A stretch of DNA of 64,000 nucleotides from NCBI GenBank assembly GCA_950295325.1, contig OX485804.1, positions 21,824,001-21,888,000 on the forward strand, given 5' to 3'. The notes beneath the pieces were generated by a model. The model ran no database searches and was not told the DNA's origin. It was given only the letters and a program-made list of their open reading frames with translations. The first letter of the stretch is position 1; each line of letters starts with the position of its first letter. Positions 23,540 through 35,184 of the stretch are shown in pieces. Origin of the DNA: Polytrichum commune (taxonomy: Eukaryota > Streptophyta > Polytrichopsida > Polytrichales > Polytrichaceae). Position numbers and translations under genes: made by a program.

Positions 23540-25750
23540 TTCGAGGGAGGAATTACAATGGGGGGGGGGGTAAAACGTGGGGTTGAGTCTAATGTATTTT
23601 ATTAGGTGCAAGTTCGAACCTAGGGACGAAAATGTTGGTGCCAAAATGCGGGAGAACATGGAGGGGCCAGGCCCACATATTCTGCCCAAAAGCTAATTCC
23701 CATCTTAATTAGGCCCTCAAGGGAGGGCTGAAATGAGGGCACCATTTGGACCCCCATGGACGGCCCAGATACTCCTAAACTTAGGTTTGCATGGAACATG
23801 GGGGGAGATCTGCATCCGACGGTCTACATCAAATCTGGCCGAAAAGCCCCATGCAAGGGCCACAGGCTGGGACTCCGGACACCATGCTTACCCCAAAGGG
23901 GATTACACTAATTAAGGGGCTGTTTTAATACGGTTGTTATTTACACTTAATTACATTCAATCACACTGTACTAGTTTGAATGGGTATAACTCCTCGTGGA
24001 AATAGAAGGCATTCACTTGAATGTCATGAAAATAAACATATTAATAATAAAACAGTAATTTTTGGGTTCCATTTTAGAATTACAAAGACCCATTCAATGG
24101 TGAGTTGACCTCAGTGCTAATGAGGGGTTAGTAATATTTTTGACTTCCAAGTTAATTGCATGTTTTATTGGCAGTTTCACTTCGAAAATGAAATCCTAAT
24201 CAGTTGCTTATTTACTTAATAGACGTGAACATGTATATTGGATTTTGGACCTTGAAGGTGAAGTGCACTCAATATGAGTTATATGAACAAGCAACCTTCA
24301 AGAATGCAAGGTTTTTTTTTGAAGTTGGGCAGAGCAGGCGGTAGTCTTCAGCGGGATTTGAAATTTTAGATTTGTTTTGTGGGGGTTGCCTGGAGGTGCT
24401 GGATCGTGGGCCCTGGCCCCTATCCACCTCCCCCCTGAAAGTTAGTAGGGGGAGGTTTAACGTCTACCCTGTTTACACCATGGATCATGAAGTTGTCCCA
24501 AGGCCCTATAAAAACTATGATTGGTTGTTGAACTCGTCATGGGACAACTTCGGTTTACGCCAAGGGAGAATTGTTAGAGTGACCATGAAGTTTGAGGTCC
24601 CCAAAAGATATGTGCAAAGGCCTACATTTTCCACTGACATGGTCCAACGAGTTTTGCGGTGGGAGTGGCAAAAGAGGTGCTCTAGTAGAAAAAGGTAGGG
24701 GGCCATGGCCTAAAAATGTTGTCATGCTAAATTTATACTAAAATTTTATTTGGTGGAGAGAAGATGAAGACAAGACAAGACAATGGTCAAACTTTAATTG
24801 TTTTCAAAACTGCCCTTTTTGGGCATATGTTAAAAAAAATCATCACATTCAATTTTTGGTCATTCCTCTTGGTCCACATGGTTTGACTTCATGGTCCATG
24901 GTGTAAACCGGCCCTAAGTCTCATGTTCCGATCACACCAATGTTGATGTTCGGTTTCAACCGTGAAATTATTGGGGATTATGTTGGGAAATAGATGTTGG
25001 CCCATCATTTTTCACATCATTACAGTTGGAGATGATGACAAATGGTGCTAGAAGTGGCTGGTGTGATTAGTTCCATAGCTTCTTCATCTTGCGGCTGCAT
25101 GAAACTTACCCACCAACTTGTCAATTGATAATGGAATTTTTTTTTAAATGGCTTTCGGTGTATAGGAAACAAAACATATTTACATCAATGTTTAGATTGG
25201 TGTGAAGTTGCCAAGCCCTTTCACCCAAGTTATTAATGCCCAAGATGAGCCATTGGTACAAGCCATGGCTGAACCCCCACAAGGCCAAAGTCCAAATCTC
25301 CCTTAAGGGGTGCACTAAACTAAACACATACGACCATATGTGAGTGCACAAAATGGGTGTTGTTTTGAACCTTTCCATACTACATTTACATATGCTACAC
25401 AAATGATAACTCGTACTTATGTACATGTATGGAGTAATTTTAAAGAATATATAACATTTTGTCCTTGTATGGTAGTGTCCATCAAACATGGAGATTGGCT
25501 TATGTTGGTATCACAAAGGAACCAATAACAAGTGGACATACAATCATATTGGTCATTGATGATAGACGTAGAAACAACAATTGCATTAGCTTTTGTGACA
25601 TGTATTGCAAACTTAGATGTTTATGAGTTACATCCAGGTGATTGAGAAGTCTTCAACGACTTTATTGATAAATGCTAGGGTTTTCATTATGCATATGCCA
25701 TAGGGGTTGATGGTTTTTCAAAAGTATATTTGTATACTTATGTTTATGAC

Positions 25751-25789
<39 letters not shown>

Positions 25790-28528
25790 TGTCACTTGTA
25801 TTTTATCATTGAAATTGTATATGTATTGTTTAATTTTACAAAAATAAACTTGTATATAGAGGCTTTTTACATTATGTTGCAAACACACATGATTCTTGGT
25901 TACAATGAAAGGTGCACCCCAAGGAAAATTTCCCGAAGTTATTTTAGAACGTTATTTTAATTGATAAATTATTGAAGAAATTTGTGTCTTTAGTGGTGGA
26001 AACATGCATATGTCATGTTTATAATGCTATGAATGTTCACATGTCCCAAGGCAAAAGATTATACCCTAAAGTTGTACACTAGTATGGGTGAACACAACAT
26101 CAGGCAAGTGGCTACCTGAACAAAACGTAAACCTTATGTGACTTCCTTCTCAAACCTCCTCATCTATCTCAATCCTCTTGTCAATCTTGACTTCTAACAA
26201 TCGAGGGATTAATGCCTACCTTTTGGTAGGTGAACTCTGGAGGGTTCATTTATCTATAAGGTAGAGCCGCCCATAAATGATCGTTTAAGAGATTATGCGT
26301 CAAATATGGAGAAGTTTGAGTCAATGCAAAAGTTGTTCCATGCATGAAGATATCAAGAGGATTGCAAAATTTTCATAACTTTATTCCTTAAATTGAAATT
26401 ATTAAGAATTTATGAAGCCACAAGTTGTCTAGGGTATGCCATAACCGCTCATGTTGAGATGAATTCCTCCTCACTTTAGCACTTAAAACCATGGACATGT
26501 GTCATGACACTATCGATTCCATGATGATACCATAACCAAAGTTGGAGACTTGGAAACCAAGAACCGTGGGTGTACAAAGTTGGCATGAAGGGTAAACTGT
26601 AACCACGTTTGTGTGAATATAATTCCAATCATCTAGTTCGCCATCACCGCCCCCAAATCTAGTGGACACTTGGAGTTGGAGTTTGGAGGAGGATGCAATT
26701 CCTTGTCTTTCTTGCTAGAAGGGTGTGTATTGTTGCCGATCATTATCAAAAAAAACAAAAACAAAAACCTTTTATTGTCAACTGAGTGTGAGCTTTCTTC
26801 TTCAACCCTATAAATCGCATGCAATCATTCTTCCTCTATGTAGTGCATGCAACTTCTTAGAATTTTGGAGTTGAGCCTAAAAGAGTTTTAAGTTCTAGAC
26901 ACTCTATTGAAGTTGCTTTTGGATTGTAAGCATATGTTAAACACTTTCATAGAAGTGAAATAAAATACCTTCATGGGGTCTACATTATGACCTACATATC
27001 CTTACTTTTTGGAAAATATTTGCCAATGATTAGTTATGAGAACTTTGGTATTTGAAAGTGCACAACTTTCCCAATTCACATACAAATGGTATCAACGGAT
27101 TCCTCTCAATAACCTCCCTCTTTCCAAACATGTTGCCTCTCTAGTTTGTGAAATAACAGTTGATCAATCCATTAGAAGCATTAAAAATGATTGATTGCCA
27201 CCACGGGTCATTCCTTCTCTTGTGATGCATTATGTTGTAGTTTTTTGGTTTGAACTTAATGCACCTTTGCAACCATCCATGTGCACACATCAATCAAAAA
27301 TTACATCTAAATCAATTTGCTGAAGTTGGTAAATTGGTCTATAATTCATTCAATTACTAATAATACATGCTGCCATTCTCACTAACTCATGCTTTGACTA
27401 ACGTGACAACTAGCATTCATGTCATGATATGCACAAAAGCCCTAGCCGTGAAATGTGGAGCCTTATTTTAAACACCCATAAGAAGAAATTACCGAAACCA
27501 ATCCTAACTTGATTAAAATTCCGGTACCCTATAAATTCTTGATGGATCGTGATCGGGAACATGCGGTTTGACTCTAGATTAAGCCCATTCTCTTTGAGGA
27601 GTCTTGTCTCTTGGTTTTGGTTTTCTCAAGCTCAACTTGGGTTCAATGAGGTGTATCATGCTTCTCTCAACGAAAACATCATTTGATCCCAAATAGCATG
27701 GCAATGTGAAAGCATATAGAAACATAGCTTACACACTATATATATGTATAATTTGAAGGTATGAAACTACACGTGTGTAATTAGTGTGGGTGGGAAATTC
27801 TTCATGTGGGTTGAATAATCAAGAGGCGTGGCTGAATAATTTGTTGCTCTCAAAAGACTTGACCTAACTAACTTATTTATTGAGAGTGATGAGCCCACGA
27901 GGAGTTGAGTAGAGTGATGAGCCTGATGGGAGTTGATCTGCATGTGGATCCAACGGTGGAGAGGGCGAGACACAAGAATCCTAGAGTCCAGACAAAACAG
28001 CCTCTATTATATTTACCGCAGGTGGGGGGCAGGGGGCCCATTCATTGGCCGAAATGAAAATAGTGGAAAGGGAGGAAGTGGTTTAAAGTTACCCAAGAAA
28101 TCGGCGACACTGCAACAGAACATGCCCATATAGCTAGGTCTGAGCAGCTGAGCTTTTTACCATTAATACACACAAACTAAAACTCACTCCCATTTTATGC
28201 TAAAATGAATGGGCGGCCCACAATACACACACACACACACACCAGGCCCAGCCCAGCCCCAGAGGGAGTAATTAATGAGGTTAATTAATTAGCATCCTTA
28301 GCTTGTACTTCCTATTCAAGGAAATAAATGGGGAACAAAAATTGGGCTTGGGAGGAGAAAACTGAGCAGATTCCAAAGCCAAACTCCAAATCAACGGCCT
28401 ACACTCGTGGTCCCTTGGGACCACGATGAGGTTTTAGTTCCCATTCATGTTGTAGTACATTGTTTTGTAGTACATACATACAATTCAAGCAATGGCGTAG
28501 TAGTAGTACTACTAGGGTTCAGTGATCT
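23540..28528. other. Gene-free interval
   Basis: No supportable gene. A frame at 24372-24698 encodes 108 residues with normal-looking composition but no recognised domain, and is not called. A run of G (about 23561-23570) and AT-rich tracts are present. Confidence 0.5.
25750..25789. repeat. (CA)n(TA)n compound microsatellite
   Basis: Alternating CA units (to about 25772) pass directly into TA units. Confidence 0.9.
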
Positions 28529-28721
28529 TGGGCATACTGATCAGTTGACATCCTAGTGTTTGCAAGTCCAACCGGTCACATGTTGTTGACATCATGTTGG
28601 GTTTTTTCTATATTGAGTTGAGGTATGTTCTATAGATTCTTCTAAAACGATCGGTAGTTCTCCTGAAGTTTTGAACTTCAACCGGTTGTTTCGTCAATTG
28701 AACCAGTTCATCTGTAACAAA
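28529..28721 (+). repeat. Dispersed CCGGTT repeat C, copy 3
   Basis: Contains CCTAGTGTTTGCAAGTCCAA, TTGATTCTTCT-like and CGATCGGTAGTTCTCCTGAA blocks, then GAACTTCAACCGGTTGTTTC and AACCAGTTCATCTGTAAC. It is collinear with copy 2 and is the best-preserved plus-strand copy. Confidence 0.7.
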
Positions 28722-28753
28722 CTGTTGGTTCTCTCCGATCACTGCTAGGGTTA

Positions 28754-28852
28754 GTTTCCATGTAGGCCGCCTGCCCACCAAATTTTAGTGGAAGTGTAGA
28801 GTCCACCAGAATCCACTAGAATTTGGTGGGCGAGAGCGGCTTATATGGAAAC
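28754..28852. mobile_element. 99-bp TA-flanked mini inverted-repeat element
   Basis: The arms GTTTCCATGTAGGCCGC / GCGGCTTATATGGAAAC and CCCACCAAATTTTAGTGGA / TCCACTAGAATTTGGTGGG pair with few mismatches. TA is present at 28752-28753 and 28853-28854. It lies just beyond a copy of repeat C. A MITE of the TA-target group is the simplest reading. Confidence 0.65.
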
Positions 28853-28859
28853 TATCCCC

Positions 28860-30543
28860 TTCGTCGTACATGTCAATATATACAATTTTAGAGTAATGTG
28901 TAGTCTTGCTCGCCCGGGCCTTGTTTTCTTCAGATTGAAACCTTGGCCCTCCTGTCCAACTTTGGGACTGCAACTCGAACAATTTCAGAGCTCATAGGTA
29001 CATTTATTTCTTCCAACCATGGGATGCTCTGACCTAGTGCAAGGAGACTTAGATTAAGTGTGAATCTGCACTGGGTTGGGATGTCCCATGGTTACATTCC
29101 CAATGCCCGCATGAACGAACACACATTGCTTGATAATGTTATGAACTTGTGAGGGTGGATTACCATTTGGAACAACGTAGTGCATGATAGCTTCTTACGA
29201 AGGATGCAACTTTTAAACCATCAAAGTTTTCTTATCTTCTATATAGTGCATACTTTATCTATACATGTCACACTTGTAAAAAAATTGCATCCTCTGTGTA
29301 TCTTTCAGAAAATTGGTTTATGAAGAGTTCCACTATGTAATAATGTGAATGGCAAATGCTTGCACCAAAATTTTGAATTGAGGAAAGCGGTGCGTCCAAT
29401 CTATGATACAAATACGACATGATGAGATAAATGTCCAAGATAAGAGAATGCACCTCCAAACACCAAACCATTGCTCTCATTCATATATATATATATAATG
29501 TGTTGGGACATAAGATGTTTTCTAGTAAAGATGGTTGTGCTTCAATGTGTGTTCACATTAAGAAACTTGGAGTGGAGGCCATACGTTATCTCTTCCCCAT
29601 GGAAAATAAGTTGGTGCATCGGACAAAAAGTGGACGGTAAGCATGGATACCCCCTAACCAACACGCAACCACTATTTTACATTTGGGATTTCAAATGTAC
29701 CACCGTGGTACATATTAGGTTACATGTCGGTTTTGGGTATCACAACCTTACAATGAAGATGCCACTGACCGTCCAACCGGGGATTTGTGGCACTCAAGTA
29801 TATTCCTAACTAGAGTGTTCTTCATTCGCTTTCAATGATATTGCTAGTTTTTTTATAGGCAATTTAAGCAATAAGATATAAGATGGTGCCTTGTCTACTG
29901 CGAGATAATAATACATTCGTGTTGGCAAACCTTACAATTGTCTAAGCTAGCACACTACCTTATTACATCAAGAGGAGAGAGGAAATTATCACATATGAAT
30001 GTAGCTCTCATTCATCCAACATAAAAACTTGACCCCCTATAAGTTTGTGGCCAACTCATTTCAAATAACCTAAACTTGATTAGTCCAAGGTCTTTATATT
30101 AGAATCCAATGTCAAATCAGTAAAAAATAATATCCTCCAACCGACATACTACTTTAGGGCTTTTATGTTGGATGAACAAAAGGTATGGTCATATGTGGAA
30201 ATAATTTCCCTCACTCCATAGTAAGACGCCACCAACCATCCTAAGAATTGCTAAGTTGAGGGTGGTGTGCACTATGTCAAAGTCTAGGGAGAATTTTGAG
30301 CATAATCAGTTGAGATCATGGTGTTTCCAAGTCCAATTGGTTGTTTGTTGACATCTTTCGGTTGTTGTTTATTGGCTCGGTCCCATGTCATGGGATAGAG
30401 GCATTGTGGAGGTTACCTTTGAGTAGCAATAGGGCCCGAGTAATGCATGTCATAACAAAACGGACAAGGTTTAGTGAAGCTCAACGAAAGCTTAGTGGAA
30501 GCTCAATGAAAATTCCAATTTAATATGAAAAGATCTACACCGT
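28860..30543. other. Gene-free interval
   Basis: No gene. A fragment of repeat C occurs at about 30298-30362 (CATAATCAGTTGAGATCATG, then GTGTTTCCAAGTCCAATTGG). Confidence 0.5.
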
Positions 30544-30740
30544 TCATGGTAATTAGTGTCACTTACTATTTGGAATTACTTCTTGCTAACAAGTTCAATT
30601 TTTTTACTAGCAAGAGTTGAATAGGTTGTTGGACATTATAAAACATAAATGACTTTGCTTGGTAAAATATTGCATTCTCACTAAATAAATATAGCATTGC
30701 GTAACTCCAAATGCTATGCGATACTAAATACCATAAATGT
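30544..30740. mobile_element. MITE family B, copy 3
   Basis: TTACTATTTGGAATTACTT at the left and GCATTGCGTAACTCCAAATG at the right are inverted partners. The centre (GTTGAATAGGTTGTTGGACA, AAATGACTTTGCTTGGTAAA) closely matches the centre of copy 1, which confirms family membership. Confidence 0.65.
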
Positions 30741-30849
30741 TGTAGTAATTAAAAAAAACTACTTTTTAAATGTTATTTTAGGACATAACCTCTTGTGGTA
30801 AAGCCACATTCCTTTGTTGATTCAAAGAATATTCAATAAGTTCTTTAAA

Positions 30850-30922
30850 TGATGGATAATTTTCATGAAGTCTTGAACTTCAACCGGTTGTTTCTCAAAC
30901 TTAACCGGTTCATTTGCAACTA
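30850..30922 (+). repeat. Dispersed CCGGTT repeat C, 3' fragment
   Basis: Corresponds to the last third of repeat C: GAAGTCTTGAACTTCAACCG, then CAAACTTAACCGGTTCATTT. It abuts the 90-bp tandem duplication. Confidence 0.65.
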
Positions 30923-31070
30923 CACTAAATTGTCCTATTAGTGTGGGTTACCATTTGGAGTAACGTGTTGCTATAATATGTTTCTCAAACTTAACCGGTT
31001 CATTTGCAACTACACTAAATTGTCCTATTAGCGTGGGTTACTATTTGGAGTAACATGTTGCTATAATATT
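30891..31070 (+). repeat. 90-bp tandem duplication
   Basis: Positions 30891-30980 and 30981-31070 are copies differing at only a few bases, both starting TTTCTCAAACTTAACCGGTT. The unit straddles the junction between repeat C and the left end of a family B MITE, so the duplication happened after that MITE inserted. Confidence 0.85.
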
Positions 31071-31205
31071 TTACTACCATTATACCCACTCAAGTATATC
31101 ATATTCTTCGGTGTGCATACTAACTACTGATGTTATTTGGGTACAAAATGATATTCTTAGTCAAATGCTATAGCAATGCATAACTCTAAATGGTAATCCA
31201 CACTA
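30929..31205. mobile_element. MITE family B, copy 4
   Basis: The left end ATTAGTGTGGGTTACCATTT and right end AAATGGTAATCCACACTAAT are exact inverted partners over 20 bases. It is enlarged by the 90-bp tandem duplication. Confidence 0.7.
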
Positions 31206-31209
31206 ATTA

Positions 31210-32967
31210 GACAAAAAGAGTGCAGCGGTCAATTCTCTCCTTTCATTGCATTGTCCACTATGCAAGTTGACTTAAGCTCAAGGCCCATCCCCACTTGGCT
31301 TTACCAAATAACCAAAGCGTTTCTTAAAAATCGGGTAAAGCTCTCTTGGTTATGGTAGAGGCACTCCGACTACCCTGCTGCACCTACAAGACTTGATTGG
31401 AAGATTTTCAAGTAGGTTTTAGTTAAGTAGCTTTCACACATGTTCATTGTAAGTTATCTACCAAGCAATGACATGTTTTTGAAGCAAGGTCAAATGCCTT
31501 ACCACTCGTCTACTTTACCATTGCTTTTTGTTCATGACGCTCCTTGCGGCCTCATAGCTAAAACCTAAGAGCAACCAACCAAAGATCCAGAGGCCACACT
31601 TTTCAAGGTCCTATATTCTTGCCTCCTCGCTAGCTAGGTACCGATGGGAGGGTCGGTGCTTGAGGTTTAAAACCTCCACTTTCAAGCCCTGTCGTGTCCG
31701 TTGTCAACTAGGCTCATGACTTAGATAACGTCGATAGTGCGGACATAACATTATTCAACTGCTATCAGCCGTTCCATTATAATAATATCAGCACACCGCT
31801 TCACCCAAGTTTTCTCAGCTTTAATCTACCAATGCAATGCTCTGTTGTGAGAAGAAACATAATCTAATCCCAAATAGAATCGTGCTTAGCCCCGCCCAAC
31901 GTGTAGGCCCAGCTGAATAATGTTATGGAGGGCATAGTTTCAAAAACTAACTTTTAGGCTAAGTATGGCTCTAGTAAAGCCAGGTGGGAAGAGGGGGGGG
32001 GGGGAAATTAGTGTGAACCGGTACTTGCCGGATTTGCAAAATTCCTGAGCAGGTGGGCCCCACCAGGGGCACAGGAGTCAGCGGCAGTTCCAAGCCACTC
32101 AGATGCCCCAAAATATGAAAATAAATAAACAAAGGAGGAGCTCCGAAGCCCATCCATTTCAGATTCAACATTCCCAACCCCTCCTCACGCACTCACAATC
32201 GTAGCTTCCGTTGCAATCCCGCATTATCTACTTAGCCACCCTTTGCGATCAAACAATCTTTTTGTGTGCGCATCAGGTTCATTGCTGAGCACTTTTTTGT
32301 GTGGTCACCAGTGCAGAGTCTCTGAATCGCTGGTGGTGCAAGGAGGGAGTGATTCTGGAAGCAGGTGGTCGTCGTCGTCGTCGTCATTGTTGTTTCAGAT
32401 CCAGCTACGGTGTCCGGTGGACCCAAATTTCGGCAGATTCAACTTGGTCTGTGTTTGGTGACAGACTTTGAAAAAGCATGGTAGTGTTGTTGCAGTGGAT
32501 CGGATTAGCGCCTGCAACACAGTTGTTGCAGCTTTAACCTGTTCTTCGAGGAAACAACCTTGAAGCAGCAGGTATTACTTTGGTAGATGTCCGTTACAGA
32601 TCCACATTCCTCTCTACCGGAGACCTATTAATCTTGCAATTAGGGACCGAGTTTCTAGTGGACTTTTTGTCACTTTTTCCATCTGTTTCGGCGACTTTCA
32701 GTCTCCAGAACGTTTTGGACCAAGCTTCGAGGTTTGGCTGGATTGTTGTGAGGACACACCTACTGATCTACACTATCTCTACTGCTGGTGCTGGTGCTGC
32801 TACATGGTGAACCAAAGAAATTCCAAGCACACACCATGATAACTCCAGTGACCCGGAATTTTGCCTTTACTTGGTGAGGCTTGCATTCGCCGCATACAGA
32901 TCAAGAGATCATTACGCATACACTTCCTTACCCCAGCGAAGCAATTTGAGACCAAGAGGTTGCGAGG
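31210..32967. other. Intergenic DNA and probable 5' leader of the LURP-one gene
   Basis: A run of 13 G lies near 31991. From about 32230 the base composition rises and lacks recognised repeats, which fits a long 5' untranslated leader, possibly with introns, for the gene that starts at 32968. The transcription start is not determined. Confidence 0.4.
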
Positions 32968-34139
32968 ATGACAGCCATGGAGCTCCGACCAGTTGAGGGC
33001 GCAGAGAAGGAGGAAGGCGCAGAGTGGATCGATACCTCGGACCCCATGCCGGAGGCCATCGTTCCTGGGACACCTGGAGCACCCAAGGAGCTTGGACCTG
33101 TGGTAGCGGAAGAGTTTTGTGCTGAGAAGCCAATGCAGTTCTTCGCCCGAAGGAAGTCCTTCTCGTGGGGCGAGGCGGACTGGACCTTCAGCGACAATGC
33201 TGGCAACTTGGAGTTTGAAGTCACCGGTGGAAAGTTTGGATATGTCAGTGTGAAAAGATTTCTCACCGACGCCTATGGCAACCAAGTACTCCAGATGCAA
33301 AACAAGGTGATCACACTCTTCTCTTCAATAGCAATGAATCTTGCAATTTACCTATTTCTGTTGCTGTTTCTGTGTCGACTTGGTGATCAACTCGAGGGTG
33401 GATGGCATTATTATTTTGGCGATCAATCTTCTAACACTCATTGCAATTCCATCTTGGAAATATGCAGCCTTGGACGTTGAAGTCGAAATGGATGGCGTAC
33501 GCCACCGGAAATGAGCAACCGCTATGGACAATGTACAAGACGGGAGTGTTGAAGCTCTTCAGACCTTCGATCGACGTGTTTCTTGGTTCCAATGCCGAGC
33601 GCAAGGTACCAGATTACCACATCCAAGGGAACCTCTTCGGTCGGCGAGGAAGCATCAGCCATGGCACCGAAACCGTTGCAGAGGTATGCAATCGTCTCAT
33701 ACCCCATCCATCAAAACCCTCGACATTTAAAAGTACGCATCACCATTCAATATAGATTCCAAATCAATTTCCTTCTTCAAATTGCACGTTAAACAACATT
33801 TTCATTGCATAGAGTGTCTTGCTCCACCAGATTCCTCCCTTGCCATGTAAAACAAGTGTAAAATCTACTTCTCTTGGTGATCTACATACATACACATTCC
33901 ATTCAAGCTCACATGCAGGCCCGTTGGTGTTGATGATGTGGGTACAGGTGGAGCAGACAATGTGTGCCGAGGGTGATGAGGAGGACGACACATTTGTGAT
34001 CACAGTCTGTCAAGGAGTGGACTATGCCTTCATTCTGTCTCTCCTGGTCATCACGGACATGGTGTACATCAGCAGCAGCAGCAAGAAGAAAAACAGCCCT
34101 CTGGTGTCCGATTCTCCACAACTCTACACCATGAATTGA
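32968..34139 (+). CDS. LURP-one-related protein
   Basis: Three exons, 32968-33306, 33468-33683 and 33948-34139, joined in phase 0 with GT-AG introns, give 248 residues. The product belongs to the LURP-one-related (LOR/DUF567) family, whose fold resembles the Tubby C-terminal and scramblase domains. Visible family features are the N-terminal FARRKSFSWGEADWTFSD and NLEFEV (about residues 58-84), LTDAYGNQVLQM (about 98-109), a W-rich strand after the first junction (PWTLKSKWMAY), DVFLGS, and the hydrophobic C-terminal GVDYAFILSLLVITDMVY helix. Arabidopsis LURP1 takes part in basal defence, but most members have no known biochemical role. The long acidic N-terminus before residue 55 is less conserved. 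The start is the first Met in a long frame with no upstream in-frame alternative nearby. Confidence 0.88.
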
Positions 34140-34673
34140 TCATAGCAGCTTGGATCCATTATCAGCCTGGATCAACTTTGTATTATGAGATGGATGGACC
34201 GGACCGTCTGATCCACTCTGGCTTTTTGGTGTTCTCTGCCAGGACTACATTTGTAGACAGTACAATAGAAGGTGTTTCTATACACCAGCTAGGTCATACT
34301 CTTTATACTTACAACGGCGGGATACTTTGATGTCAAGCAGCACTTGACAATCTTACTATGTGAGACCCGCATGCCCAACTAGATTAATTAGCATACAAGG
34401 CTGCTGATTTCTTCTTAGACTTCAACTAAAGTGATGACACATCGATCATGATAACCAGAACTTAGCTAGTGATGACTGTAAGTTTTAGGGAAAACAATAT
34501 CTTCATCATGTCTATGGCAGAGTGGCCAGGTTGAGTCACAACCTGACTTTGTATAGTTTGAGCTTCAAAGAAAGACTCTTAAGGTTTCACAGATTTTTAG
34601 AACAATGGATCGATATATCAAGCTGGTCTGCAGAGAAGAATTTTTCTGTGTTTGAATGACCGCGGATGAAGAA

Positions 34674-34679
34674 AATAAA
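34674..34679 (+). promoter_or_regulatory. Possible poly(A) signal of the LURP-one gene
   Basis: AATAAA lies about 535 bases after the stop codon and is followed within 45 bases by AT-rich DNA. Plant signals are loose, so this is only a candidate. Confidence 0.4.
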
Positions 34680-35184
34680 GCTGTAAAGGTATGCCATGCA
34701 TCAAGACAGTTTCCACACAAATAATTTAAAAAAAAAAACTCACATTACACTTATCCTGTAGCTCAATAGGAGTTTTGGTTGGGAGTTGATTGTTTTGCAT
34801 ACTACACCTTTTATGTTCGGGAAGTTTCTCGGTGCCTTTGAGGTTTCAACTCTGAACGTTACTTATAATGGGTCATTGTGGCCACACTCATTTGGGCATG
34901 CCAAGAGGTGCTAAAATGAGTTTGGCCCTCAATGGACCGAAATAGGTTGCTCTTCTCACTTGTGATGAGTGGTGTTCCTGTGTAAAGGGTATCCTGTTTC
35001 TGTGATTTCTGTGCTAAAGAGCATCAGAATGGGTGAGCATGTGGAAAGGGGGATACCTGTTGCAAGTTCATGAATTTTGGCCGCTGGTGATCTCCAGCAG
35101 ATTTGCTAGGCTTGTCCAGAATGCATTTCGTAAAGTTGTCAAACCTGGCTCACATACAATACATTACATCATCATGTGTGTGAG

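Noticed and set aside
24372-24698. 108-codon plus-strand frame with ordinary composition
   Set aside because: No domain, no neighbouring exon and no start context to support it; it may be a fragment of an unknown element.
32800-33300. 166-codon minus-strand frame
   Set aside because: Antisense shadow of exon 1 of the LURP-one gene.
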